This document shows positions 34,526-43,858 of a DNA stretch of 64,000 nt, one piece after another. Position numbers and translations under genes: made by a program. Below the pieces are notes generated by a model that was given only the letters and a program-made list of their open reading frames with translations, was not told the origin of the DNA and searched no databases. Position 1 is the first letter of the stretch, and each line of letters begins with the position of its first letter. The DNA is from Streptomyces pluripotens (GTDB lineage: Bacteria > Actinomycetota > Actinomycetes > Streptomycetales > Streptomycetaceae), in the NCBI RefSeq assembly GCF_000802245.2, contig NZ_CP021080.1, positions 6,386,001 to 6,450,000 on the forward strand, in the 5' to 3' direction.

Positions 34526-35062
34526 CTAGACGGCGGTGAGCGCGGCCCGCATCTTGGCCAGCGCCCGCATCCGGTTGCGCTGCACGGTGCCGCGATGGGC
34601 ACCTAGGCGCTCGCCGGCCGAGTCGTGGCTGAGGCCCTCCAGGTCCACCAGGATCACTGCCGCCGCTTCCTTCGGGGAGAGCGTGCCGAGCAATGCCAGA
34701 ACGGCGGCGTTCGCCTCGTAACGGCCCAGCCCACCGTCCCAGCCGATCTCCGGCAGACGGTCCGTGGCGTGTTCCCGCCGTGCGGGGTGCTGCCAGGTGT
34801 CGCGGAGCAGGTTGAGCGCCACGGCGCAGGTGTAGGCGTACGGGTGCCGCTGGTGGGCGAGAGAGCGGGCACGTGCCCGGCCGGACAGACGCAGATACGT
34901 CTCCTGCAACAGGTCGTCGGCATCGTGCGGGTTGCCGGTGAGCGCCAACAGCCGTTTGCGTAGTCGCGGCATTCCGGCGGTGAAGAGAGCGTCGAACTCC
35001 CCAGGCCCGAGGGAACCGTCCTCGTGCGGTGCTGGCGTGCGGTCGTCGCTGTTGGTGTCCAT
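34526..35062 (-). CDS. ECF-type RNA polymerase sigma factor
   Basis: A 178-residue sigma factor started at ATG 35062 behind GGGGGAC. Region 2 has LALTGNPHDADDLLQETYLR, and region 4 has LSPKEAAAVILVDLEGLSHD followed by GERLGAHRGTVQRNRMRALA. No anti-sigma gene is adjacent. The downstream NlpC/P60 hydrolase on the same strand could be its target. The 335 bp upstream (35063-35397) is G/T-rich, without a gene. Confidence 0.88.
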   Translation of the reverse strand: MDTNSDDRTPAPHEDGSLGPGEFDALFTAGMPRLRKRLLALTGNPHDADDLLQETYLRLSGRARARSLAHQRHPYAYTCAVALNLLRDTWQHPARREHATDRLPEIGWDGGLGRYEANAAVLALLGTLSPKEAAAVILVDLEGLSHDSAGERLGAHRGTVQRNRMRALAKMRAALTAV

Positions 35063-35397
35063 GTGTGTCCCCCGTTCGCTGGTCGCGGTGTGACTGCGGG
35101 GCCCCCGGTGCCTGGGCGAGGCGCTCCCGCTGGCCGGGCCGCAAGCGTCCGTGGACCCCAGGTCGCACGGTCGTCGAGGCCCGTGGTCGTGTGGTGGGTG
35201 GGTTGGGCCGGTGGTCGTCGGGTCGGTGGTCATGTGGTGGGTCAGGCGGCCTGGCGACCGTGGGCCAGTAGCCGCGTGGTCCGTCAGTCCGGTGGCCGCG
35301 CGCGCTGGTCCGGCCCGCGGTTTTCGGGCGGCTGCTGTGCCGGGGCAATTTTCGTGCGGAGTGCGGGCGGCGGTGCCGCCCACGCTCGGAACGTCTC

Positions 35398-35763
35398 TCA
35401 CCCGGCCCGGTGCGGGTGCGCCGCCGAGTCGTACCGTGCGGCACCGGGACCCGGCGTCGCAGTGCTCAGTACCGGTCGACGGATGACCAGCAGCGCCGCC
35501 CTGTGACGCTCGAAGCACCGCTGGTGCAAGCCAGCCGGCCGGTATCCCTCCACCACCAGGAACCGGTTGCCGGCCAACGCCGGGCGCTGCGCCCGCAACA
35601 GGCGCCGCAGAGTACCGGACCTGAAGGCGGCGTGGGCCCCAGTGCCGCCGGCCTGCCGCGGCTCGGTCCGCGGCCCGGGCGTCCGACGCAGGTCGCTCAG
35701 CCGTTCACCGCGCTCGGCGACCTGGGCGACCCGCGAACCGGAGAGTGGGATGGTGTCCGTCAC
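35398..35763 (-). pseudogene. truncated D-Ala-D-Ala dipeptidase (VanX-like, M15D)
   Basis: From GTG 35763 the frame reads TDTIPLSGSRVAQVAERGER and LRRLLRAQRPALAGNRFLVV, then EGYRPAGLHQRCFERHRAAL, clear N-terminal VanX-family sequence. It then drifts into unrelated residues and stops, without the zinc-binding S-x-H-x-x-G-x-A-x-D motif or the C-terminal half. It cannot be active. The 333 bp between it and the AfsR-like gene (35764-36096) shows no gene. Confidence 0.7.
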
Positions 35764-36096
35764 GGAACAGAGCCTGCCGCGAGCCCCTGCAAATGCACTG
35801 CACGTTCTCTGCAGGCATCTGCGGGCAGTGGAGCAGGCGATCTGCAGGGTCTGCCCGGCCCGGGCCACCCGGTGCCGCCGGGCCGTCCCCGCTCCGCGGC
35901 GAGGTGACCCCGGGGCTGCCCCTTGCCTGCCCGGGGACGCCGATCCCCCGGGCCACCGTCTCGCTGGTGTCCCGGGAACCACGGGCTCTCGCTCCGCTGT
36001 CCGCAGGGTTCGTGCCCGTGGTGCGGCCCAAGCCCGTGGGCCAGCCTGTGCCGGCGGACTGGCCCACGGGACGGATCGCGCCCTGTGGGCGGTGAC

Positions 36097-39000
36097 TCAA
36101 CCAGGGCCGGCAGTACGCTCCCAGGCCTCCCGGCAGCCCAGCGACCGGAACACCCCGTGCGCTTCGTCGCGAGCCGCTCGGGCTGCCGACTCCTCGCCGT
36201 GCGCCGCCCACAGCGCAGCCAGATCCCACTGCGTCCGCGCCCGCCACAGCGGAAGCCGCAACTCCTCCCAGATCGCGAACGCCCGCTCCAGAGGCTCGCG
36301 GGCGCCGTCGGTGTCGCCGGTCGCCAGGTGCGCCTCGCCCAGTGTGCGCAGCACCAGCGCTTCCCCGAACCTGTCCCGCCGGTCGCGGGCCACCGCCAGG
36401 CAGTGCCCGAGCCGTTCCACCGCCCGTCCCGTACGGCCGGTGCGCAGCTCGACCTTGGCCAGCGACTGCTCGGTGTACATCATGCCGAAGGTGTCGTGCA
36501 GCTCGGTGAAGATCCGCAGCGCTTGTCTCAACAGCCTCTCGGCGGCGGTGTGCTCGCCCTCCGCGCGATGGCACAGGGCGAGCGAACGCAGGGTCAGGCC
36601 CGTGCCCTGCCGGTCGGCGTTCGTACGGTACAGCTCCAGGGCCTCGGTGAGTGCCTGCCGTGCCTCGGTGTCCTCGCCCCGCTCGCGGTGCACGTACCCG
36701 ATGCCGTACAGCACCCGTGCCCGGGCGTCCGGGCCGTCCAGGCGACGGTACCTCTTCAGCGCGCCGTGCAGCAGCTTCAACGCCTCGCCATAACGTGCCT
36801 GTTCCCGCCGAACCGTGCCCATCCCGGCCAGGGCAAGGGCCGCGCCGTGCGGCACGTCACCCCGCACCTCGAACAGCCGTAGGGCGTCGGCGAAGTAGCC
36901 GTACGAGGCCTCGAAGTCGTCCTGTTCGTACCGCAGCTGACCAAGTCCGGACAGCAGCCAGGCCTCGCCCTCCGTATCGCCGCCGCGGCGCACGGCCTCC
37001 ATGGCCGCCGTGTGGGACCGGGACCAAGCCTCGAACTGGTTGTAGAGAGCGACCGATCCGGCCATCAGCGCGCCGGCCAGGTCCCGGGCCGCGCGGGGGA
37101 GTTCGTGGTCGGCGCAGTACACGGCGGCGGTGAGCAACCCGGCCTGCTCGGCGGCGAACCAGGCCGCGGGCCGCCGCAACAGTGACGCCTCGGTCGCCCC
37201 GTCCAGGGCGCGCACGGCGGCCGGTTCGGGGAAGTGACGGGCTGCGCCGCCGGGCCCGCGCGCCGCAGCTTTTCGCGCCAGGTCCAGCCAGCACTCCACC
37301 AGCCGCAGTACGGCTGCTGCCCGCTCTTCCTCGCCATCCTCCAGGAGGCAGCGCTCCCGGGCGTGCTCGCGGGCCAGATCGTGAATGCGGTAGCGGGTCC
37401 GGCCGGTCTCGTCGACCCCTACGACATCGATGAAGTGGCAGTCCACCAGCCGCTCCACGGCCTCCTCAGCCTCCTCGGTTCCGATGTCCAGCAGCGGTGC
37501 GGCGATCCAGGACGCGAAGTCGGGCAGGCCCAGCAGCGCCAGCCGGCGCAGTGCCCGCCGCTCGGGGAGATCCAGGTCGGTGTACCCGAGCTCCAGAGTG
37601 GTACGCAACTCCAGGTCACCCGCGCTGAGTTCACTCAACCGACGTCGTTCGTCACGGAGCCGGCAGGCGAGCCGGCCCGGAGCCCAGTGCGGCCGGGCTG
37701 CCAGCCGTGCCCCGGCGATGCGCACCGCGAGCGGCAGCCGCCCGCACAGCGTGACGATCTCCACGGCCCGTTCGGGCTCCGCGTCCGTGCGTTCCGCACC
37801 GGCCACCCGCCGCAATAGTTCCAGCGCGTCCTGCTCCCCGGGTACGGCCAGGTCCAGATGGGCCGCCCCCTCCAGTGCCACCAGCCGGCGGTGGCTCGTG
37901 ATCAGTACGGCCGAGCCGGGGCCGGTCGGCAGCAGAGGCCGCACGTGGGCCTCGCCGGCCGCATTGTCGAGGATGAGCAGCATCCGCCGGTGCCCGACAT
38001 GGGTGCGATAGAGGCCGATCAGCTCCTCCGGGCTGTCGGGCAGACCGCCTGGGTCGGCGCCCATGACCCGCAGCAGTCGCGTGAGCGCGTCGGCCGGCTG
38101 CAACGGGGTGGTGTCCGCGGCCCGCAGGTCTATGAACAGCCTGCCGTCCGGGAAGAGTGCGGCGGTGCGATGGCCGACGTGGACGGCGAGCGCGGTCTTG
38201 CCCGTGCCCGGACGGCCGGAGATCACGCCGATCGGTGGGGCCGTCCGCCCGGTGCTCCCGGCCCCCTCCAGCAACCGGGTCGCCCAGGTGATCTCTGCCC
38301 CGCGACCCACGAAGTCGGCGATGTCCGGTGGCAGGTGGGAGGGAGCGGGTGTGGAGGCGGTGAAGGACGAGGCGACTGCGGCGGGCGCGGCGCTGGGGCG
38401 GGTGGGGGCGGGCCTGGCTTCGGCCCTGCGGTCGCCGGCCGTGGGCGGAGGCACGGGGGAGGACGGCCCGGGCGGGGATGGCGCGGAGTGCCACCGCCGG
38501 ACGGTGGCCGTGCCGAGCACACGGGTGTCGCTGGTGAGCACCGCCTGATGCAGCGCGCGCAGTCCGGGACTGGGGTCAACCCCGAGTTCCTCGCGCAGAC
38601 GCCTGCGGCCCTCCTGATAGGTGCGCAACGCGTCGGGGGCCCGGCCGGTACGGAACAGCGCGGTCATGAGCTGGCCGCGTGGCCGTTCACGCAGCGGATG
38701 GGCCGCGACGTGTGCGAGCAACGCAGCGATCGTTTCGTCCTCGCGCCCCAGCTCCAGCCGCAACCCGAACGACTCCTCTTGGGCCACCAGCCGGAGCTCC
38801 GCCAGTCGGGCGGACTCGATCCGCGCGAACGTCTGGTCGAGGCCTTCCAGGGCTTCCCGCCCCCGCCACAGCCCCAGTGCCTCGTCGAGTCCGTCCACCG
38901 CCTCCTGGGGGCGTCCTGCCCCGGCCGCGGCACGGCCTGCCGCGAGGACCTCCTCGAACCGGCGAGCGTCCACCTGGGCCGAGCCGAGGTCCGCGAGGTA

Positions 39001-39267
39001 ACCAGGGGGACGCGTCCGGATGACCCCCACCGCACCGATCCGGGCCAGCGCCCGCCGCACGGCGGAGACGTGGGAGGCGACCAGCGCGCCAGCCGTTGCC
39101 GGCGCCTGCTCGTCCCATACGTAGTCCACGAGCCGCTCTGTGGACAGCACCTCCCCGAGGTGCACGACCAGGGCGGCGAGGACGGCGAGGGGCTTCGATC
39201 CGCCGAGCGGTGCCCGCCGCCCGCTCTCGCACGCCTCGACCGGACCGAGCAGACGTACCTCGAACAT
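36097..39267 (-). CDS. AfsR/SARP-family transcriptional regulator with NB-ARC and TPR domains
   Basis: A 1056-residue regulator from ATG 39267 (MFEVRLLGPVEACESGRRAP). It has an OmpR-type winged-helix DNA-binding domain (about 1-95), a BTAD helical domain (about 100-245), an NB-ARC NTPase with P-loop ISGRPGTGKTALAVHV near residue 350 and LLILDN for Walker B, then TPR repeats (about 750-1050: EAWLLSGLGQLRYEQDDFEA, ARVLYGIGYVHRERGE). Such proteins activate antibiotic clusters or respond to phosphorylation, as AfsR does. No biosynthetic cluster is adjacent, so its targets are elsewhere or it is pleiotropic. Confidence 0.92.
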   Translation of the reverse strand: MFEVRLLGPVEACESGRRAPLGGSKPLAVLAALVVHLGEVLSTERLVDYVWDEQAPATAGALVASHVSAVRRALARIGAVGVIRTRPPGYLADLGSAQVDARRFEEVLAAGRAAAGAGRPQEAVDGLDEALGLWRGREALEGLDQTFARIESARLAELRLVAQEESFGLRLELGREDETIAALLAHVAAHPLRERPRGQLMTALFRTGRAPDALRTYQEGRRRLREELGVDPSPGLRALHQAVLTSDTRVLGTATVRRWHSAPSPPGPSSPVPPPTAGDRRAEARPAPTRPSAAPAAVASSFTASTPAPSHLPPDIADFVGRGAEITWATRLLEGAGSTGRTAPPIGVISGRPGTGKTALAVHVGHRTAALFPDGRLFIDLRAADTTPLQPADALTRLLRVMGADPGGLPDSPEELIGLYRTHVGHRRMLLILDNAAGEAHVRPLLPTGPGSAVLITSHRRLVALEGAAHLDLAVPGEQDALELLRRVAGAERTDAEPERAVEIVTLCGRLPLAVRIAGARLAARPHWAPGRLACRLRDERRRLSELSAGDLELRTTLELGYTDLDLPERRALRRLALLGLPDFASWIAAPLLDIGTEEAEEAVERLVDCHFIDVVGVDETGRTRYRIHDLAREHARERCLLEDGEEERAAAVLRLVECWLDLARKAAARGPGGAARHFPEPAAVRALDGATEASLLRRPAAWFAAEQAGLLTAAVYCADHELPRAARDLAGALMAGSVALYNQFEAWSRSHTAAMEAVRRGGDTEGEAWLLSGLGQLRYEQDDFEASYGYFADALRLFEVRGDVPHGAALALAGMGTVRREQARYGEALKLLHGALKRYRRLDGPDARARVLYGIGYVHRERGEDTEARQALTEALELYRTNADRQGTGLTLRSLALCHRAEGEHTAAERLLRQALRIFTELHDTFGMMYTEQSLAKVELRTGRTGRAVERLGHCLAVARDRRDRFGEALVLRTLGEAHLATGDTDGAREPLERAFAIWEELRLPLWRARTQWDLAALWAAHGEESAARAARDEAHGVFRSLGCREAWERTAGPG

Positions 39268-40012
39268 CGAACCCCGATCGCCGCGCCCGTCCGCCCTCGC
39301 GGACAGCTGACAACGATATCTGTGTCCCGGTTCCGGACATGCCGACAGCCGGGCCGCCCTGACGGAAACCCGACCCTTGCGGCTCGGGGTCCGCAACCGC
39401 TTCCGGGCGCGCATTGACCGCTGCCCGGGCGTCGGTCACCCGGTATCCCGCCTCCCTCGGCGGTTGTCCGAATCCGGCCGGTCGGCGCAGAGCCACCCGT
39501 ACGGAAGACGGCCCCGCGGCGGCGTTCGTATGACCACGGGCGGCCATCGGCCGGGACATCCGTCCTACACCCGGCCGCCGGGGAATCCGGCCGCCGGATG
39601 TCATACGGATGGGCTTGCGGATCCGTCAACGGTACGCAGCCACCGAGCCGTTGTGGGATCGGTAACCGGCCTTGGCGGCCAAGGTCTTGCCCGGGAGGCG
39701 GGGTTCGGGGCCGCGCGCGGCCCGTTGCCAACGTTCTGCAGTCAGCCAGTCAGCCAGTCAGCCAGTCAGCCAGTCAGTCAGTCAGTCAGTCAGCCAGTCA
39801 GTCAGTTCCTCTATCGCCCCTGTCGCCCTCGGGTCACCTCGGTTGGACCCCCGGTCCTTCCCCACCAACCCCGCTCAGCGGTTGCCGCTTGGGACCCAGC
39901 CTATTCCCCCGTCCATGGCCCGCCCCTGCCCCCACCGATGCCCCGGCCCCTGCCCTCACCGATGCCCCGGCCGACAGGTCGGGGACCGGGACCAGCACTC
40001 AGGAGTCTTCCA
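39268..40012. other. 745-bp gene-free region with repeats
   Basis: This separates the AfsR-like gene from a divergent lipoprotein gene and should contain both promoters. It holds a CAGT/CAGC repeat (39739-39807) and two copies of a 22-bp C-rich unit ending CACCGATGCCCCGGCC near 39930-39975. No open frame resembles a protein family. Confidence 0.6.
39739..39807. repeat. CAGT/CAGC tetranucleotide repeat
   Basis: About 17 tandem tetranucleotides alternate between CAGT and CAGC (several as CAGCCAGT units). The run is unusually long and less GC-rich than its surroundings. It lies about 205 bp upstream of the lipoprotein start. Confidence 0.9.
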
Positions 40013-40957
40013 ATGAATCGCACCGCCGTCCTCCGCGGTACGGCCGCGCGCACGGCCGTCGTCGTCGCGGCGACGGCCCTCGTCCTGACCAGTTGTGCCC
40101 GGGATGACGGATCTGGTACGCCGGCCGTACCCACCGCGCGGTCCCACGCACGTGCCCTCACCCCCACAGAGGACCTGCGGATCACCGACGCCGAACAACG
40201 TCTGATCCGGCGGTGCATGGCACGGCACGGCTTTCGCTACTGGGAGGACCGGACGCTCACCGCGCGGGAGAGCCGACCCCTTGGTTACGTCCAGGACGAT
40301 CTCGCCTGGGCCCGCGTCCACGGCTACGGCAGCCGCATTCGGGCGAAGGAGGACCGAGCGCGCCTGCACAACCCCAACATCGCCTACCGCGCCGCCCTCC
40401 CGGCCACCCGTAAGGCGGCCTACGACACCGCGATGGACGGCGGGCACGACGCCGAACCGCTGCGCACCAGGACGCCTGGCGGGGGTACGGTCGCCAAACG
40501 GTCCGGCGGTTGCACCGGCGCGGCCGAGGAGACGCTCTACGGCGACCCTGCGACCTGGTTCCGGCTGGACACGACCGCGAGCAACCTGCGCCCACTGTAC
40601 GTCGGCAGACTGCTGAAGGACCGGCGGTTCACCGCGGCCGTGGACGCCTGGTCACGGTGCATGGCACGGGCCGGCCACCCCTATCCGGACCCGCAGGCCG
40701 CCCGTCAGGCGACCCGTGACCACCCGGCCGAGCAGACCCAGGCCGAGGAAGCGAGGTCCTACGCCGCAGAGACACGCATCGCGGTCGCCGACGCCACCTG
40801 CGCCCGCAGCGTCCTCCTCGGTCCCATCGGCCGGGAGCGCGAGGCGTACTACCTGAACAGGCTCCCCCGGGCGTACGTCGCCACTCTCGACGCCTACCGG
40901 CAGCTCAGACTGACGGCCCTGCGCCGGGCCGAACACATCACTCCCGCCCGTGCCTGA
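40013..40957 (+). CDS. lipoprotein of unknown function
   Basis: A 314-residue protein from ATG 40013 behind CAGGAG. The signal peptide (RTAVVVAATALVLTSC) ends in a lipobox with Cys28, so it is anchored to the outer membrane leaflet side of the cell membrane. The mature part is helical and basic, with paired Cys residues (RRCMARHGFRYWED, SRCMARAGHPYPDP, ATCARSVLLG). These C-M-x-x-x-G-(F/Y)-x-Y-P-like segments occur in a family of streptomycete lipoproteins of unknown role. It is divergent from the AfsR-like gene and 110 bp before a secreted protein gene. Confidence 0.85.
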   Translation: MNRTAVLRGTAARTAVVVAATALVLTSCARDDGSGTPAVPTARSHARALTPTEDLRITDAEQRLIRRCMARHGFRYWEDRTLTARESRPLGYVQDDLAWARVHGYGSRIRAKEDRARLHNPNIAYRAALPATRKAAYDTAMDGGHDAEPLRTRTPGGGTVAKRSGGCTGAAEETLYGDPATWFRLDTTASNLRPLYVGRLLKDRRFTAAVDAWSRCMARAGHPYPDPQAARQATRDHPAEQTQAEEARSYAAETRIAVADATCARSVLLGPIGREREAYYLNRLPRAYVATLDAYRQLRLTALRRAEHITPARA

Positions 40958-41067
40958 CGTCCCCCGACGGGCCCCGGCTGCTTGCCGCCCCACCGACTCC
41001 GCGCCGTCGCGTGCGGACACCACAACCGCCCTCAATCACCTCGGAAAGAGGAAGACAAGGAGCCATC

Positions 41068-41529
41068 ATGCGCAAACTGGTCGTCTCTGTGGCCACCCTG
41101 GGCCTGGCAGCTCTCGGCATCGCCGTCCCGGCATCCGCCCACGCTGTCACCGGCTGCAACGCCAAGTGGCCGGGCTACGACGGCAACGTACGGGCCTGGC
41201 GGGACATCGACTGCCAGGGGGAACTCCTCGGCGTCACGCCCGGCAACGACTCCAACTGGAACGACGGCTACGGCCCCTTCCAGGGCTCCGACGCCAACGC
41301 CGCATCATCCGTGATGAACAGCGGCTACATCGGCGGCAAGGACGTCGTGGCCTTCTACTACCTCCCCAACTACGATGACTCGGCCTACGGCTGCCTCAAG
41401 CCGGGCGAGTTGTACGTGGACGACCTGACCCGCAACCATTTCACCAACGGCGCGAACATGAACGACAACATCATGTCCCATGCCTGGGTCACGGCCAGTG
41501 CCTGTGCCCCCGGCTCCTTCATCAGTTGA
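41068..41529 (+). CDS. small secreted protein (peptidase-inhibitor I36 / crystallin-like)
   Basis: A 153-residue protein from ATG 41068 behind AAGGAG. A signal peptide (KLVVSVATLGLAALGIAVPA, cleavage near SAHA) is followed by ~125 residues with four Cys and the pattern RAWRDIDCQGELLGVTPGND and GSDANAASSVMNSGY, which resembles the beta/gamma-crystallin-like I36 inhibitor family of streptomycetes. It is probably exported to the medium or the cell surface. Target proteases are unknown. It lies between a lipoprotein and a phospholipase gene, all on +. Confidence 0.8.
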   Translation: MRKLVVSVATLGLAALGIAVPASAHAVTGCNAKWPGYDGNVRAWRDIDCQGELLGVTPGNDSNWNDGYGPFQGSDANAASSVMNSGYIGGKDVVAFYYLPNYDDSAYGCLKPGELYVDDLTRNHFTNGANMNDNIMSHAWVTASACAPGSFIS

Positions 41530-41743
41530 GAGTCCTCTCGCGGTAGACGAAAGTCCCTCGCCGGCCAGATGTGCCCACGGCCGTGGCCGGCGGGGGCCGT
41601 TCGCGGCACCGCACGGACCGCCGAGTTTCACACGGGTGCCACCAGAGGCTTCCCCGGCGTTTTCTGCTCCTGGAACACTCGCTCCGAGCAGATTCCGTCA
41701 CCTGACGGCGTCGCAGTACGTCAGGACGAGAGGATCCTCATCC

Positions 41744-43792
41744 ATGCCCGAAGTCAACCGGCGGCGTTTCCTTCAGATCGCCGGCGCCACCACGGCGTTC
41801 ACGGCGTTGTCCGGCAGCATCCAGCGTGCGGCGGCCCTGCCCGCCCACCACCGCACCGGGTCGGTCCGGGACGTCGAACACATCGTCGTCCTCATGCAGG
41901 AGAACCGCTCCTTCGACCACTACTTCGGCTCACTCCGAGGAGTCCGGGGCTTCGGCGACCCGCGTTCCGTGACGCAGAACGGTAGGTCGGTCTGGAAGCA
42001 GTCCGACGGGCTGAAGGACGTCCTTCCCTTCCACCCGGACGCCGACGACTTGGGCCTGGCCTTCATCCAGGACCTGCCGCACGGCTGGAACGACGGACAC
42101 CTCGCGTTCAACCGCGGCAGGTACGACAAGTGGGTGCCCGCCAAATCTGCGACGACGATGGCGTACCTGAACCGCCACGACATCCCGTTCCACTATGCGC
42201 TCGCGGACGCATTCACCATCTGTGACGCCTACCACTGCTCACTCATAGGCTCCACCGATCCCAACCGCTACTACATGTGGACCGGTCACACCGGCAACGA
42301 CGGCACGGGCGGGGGTCCGGTCCTCGGCAACGACGAGGCGGGCTACGGCTGGACGACCTATCCGGAGCGCTTGGAGCAGGCCGGCATCTCCTGGAAGATC
42401 TACCAGGACGTCGGCAACGGCCTAGACGCGGACGGCAGCTGGGGTTGGATCGCAGACGCCTACCGCGGCAACTACGGAGACAACTCCCTGCTCTACTTCG
42501 ACCAGTACCGCAACGCCGAGCCCGGCGACCCGCTGTTCGACAAGGCCCGCACCGGAACCGATGTCCGCACGGGCGAGGGCTTCTTCGACCAACTCAGGGC
42601 GGACGTTAGCGCCGGCAACCTGCCACAGGTGTCCTGGATCGTCGCCCCCGAGGCCTTCACCGAGCATCCCAACTGGCCCGCCAACTACGGAGCCTGGTAC
42701 ATCTCCCAGGTCCTGGACGCGCTCACCGCCCACCCCGACGTGTGGGCGAAGACCGCGCTGTTCATCACCTACGACGAGAACGACGGCTTCTTCGACCACG
42801 TCGTCCCGCCCTTTCCGCCGGCCTCCGCCGCCCAGGGCAGGTCGACGGTGGATCCCTCGCTCGACCTGTTCGAGGGCGACCGCAGCCACGTCCCCGGCCC
42901 CTACGGGCTCGGCCAGCGCGTACCGATGCTGGTCGTCTCCCCGTGGAGCACGGGCGGTTACGTTTGTTCCGAGACCTTCGACCACACCTCGATCATCAGG
43001 TTCATCGAGCGCCGCTTCGGCGTGCACGAGCCGAACATCTCGCCCTGGCGGCGCGCCATCTGCGGCGACCTGACCAGTGCGTTCGACTTCTCCCGGCGGA
43101 CCGCCGAGACGGTTGTGCTGCCGTCCACGGCCGGCTACCGGCCGCCGGACCGCAACCGCCACCCCGACTACGTGCCCAGCCCGCCCGCCAACCCCTCCCT
43201 GCCCCGGCAGGAATGCGGCAGCCGTCCCACCCGTCCTCTCAAGTACGCGCCATCGGTTGATGGTTCGGCCGAAACGACGACAGGGACGTACACGCTCACC
43301 TTCGCCTCGGGAGCGCGGGCGGGCGCAGCTTTCCTCGTCACCTCCAACACCCGCACCGATGGTCCCTGGAGCTACACCACAGAAGCCGGCCAGTCGGTCT
43401 CCGACACCTGGAACTCGGCCTACTCCGAGAGTTCCTACGACCTGGCGGTGTACGGCCCGAACGGATTTCTCCGGGTCTTCAAGGGGCGGAACCGGGACGC
43501 CGGACCGGAAGTCACCGCCCGGCACTCTGGCGACCGACTGAAGCTCACCTTCACGAACAACGGTTCCGGCACGGTGCGGCTGAAGGTCACGAACGGTTAC
43601 GGTGGTCGACCTTTCGTGGTGAGTGTGCGGTCGGGTGCCACCGTGAAGCGCACCGTCCACCTCGCGGCGAGCAAGCACTGGTACGATCTCAAGATCACCA
43701 GTGAGGGAGACCCGGCGTTCCTGCGCGGCCTCGCCGGTCACGTCGAGAACGGACTGCCCGGTATCAGCGACCCGGCGATCGCCACGGAGTGA
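41744..43792 (+). CDS. Tat-exported phosphocholine-specific phospholipase C
   Basis: A 682-residue enzyme. The N-terminus has a twin-arginine signal (NRRRFLQIAGATTAFTALSG). The phosphoesterase domain (about 38-440) starts DVEHIVVLMQENRSFDHYFG and contains FHYALADAFTICDAYHCSL, FITYDENDGFFDHVVPP and VPMLVVSPWSTGGYV. Two C-terminal beta domains (DUF756 type) follow, from about residue 495. It hydrolyses phospholipids such as phosphatidylcholine outside the cell. The start is ATG 41744 with a GAGAGGA site. Its gene is preceded by 214 bp without a gene. Confidence 0.95.
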   Translation: MPEVNRRRFLQIAGATTAFTALSGSIQRAAALPAHHRTGSVRDVEHIVVLMQENRSFDHYFGSLRGVRGFGDPRSVTQNGRSVWKQSDGLKDVLPFHPDADDLGLAFIQDLPHGWNDGHLAFNRGRYDKWVPAKSATTMAYLNRHDIPFHYALADAFTICDAYHCSLIGSTDPNRYYMWTGHTGNDGTGGGPVLGNDEAGYGWTTYPERLEQAGISWKIYQDVGNGLDADGSWGWIADAYRGNYGDNSLLYFDQYRNAEPGDPLFDKARTGTDVRTGEGFFDQLRADVSAGNLPQVSWIVAPEAFTEHPNWPANYGAWYISQVLDALTAHPDVWAKTALFITYDENDGFFDHVVPPFPPASAAQGRSTVDPSLDLFEGDRSHVPGPYGLGQRVPMLVVSPWSTGGYVCSETFDHTSIIRFIERRFGVHEPNISPWRRAICGDLTSAFDFSRRTAETVVLPSTAGYRPPDRNRHPDYVPSPPANPSLPRQECGSRPTRPLKYAPSVDGSAETTTGTYTLTFASGARAGAAFLVTSNTRTDGPWSYTTEAGQSVSDTWNSAYSESSYDLAVYGPNGFLRVFKGRNRDAGPEVTARHSGDRLKLTFTNNGSGTVRLKVTNGYGGRPFVVSVRSGATVKRTVHLAASKHWYDLKITSEGDPAFLRGLAGHVENGLPGISDPAIATE

Positions 43793-43858
43793 GTACACGG
43801 TGAGTGCCGCCCCGGGCGAACTGGTCAGGTACTGGTCAGGTCAAGGTAGTGTGCCCCG

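Noticed and set aside
35567..36793. 408-codon + frame opposite the AfsR-like gene end
   Set aside because: Low-complexity Arg/Ser/Pro composition and antisense to clear TPR coding sequence.
39739..39807. Possible CRISPR array because of the regular repeats
   Set aside because: The repeats are 4 bp and contiguous without spacers, and no cas genes are present; it is a simple microsatellite.
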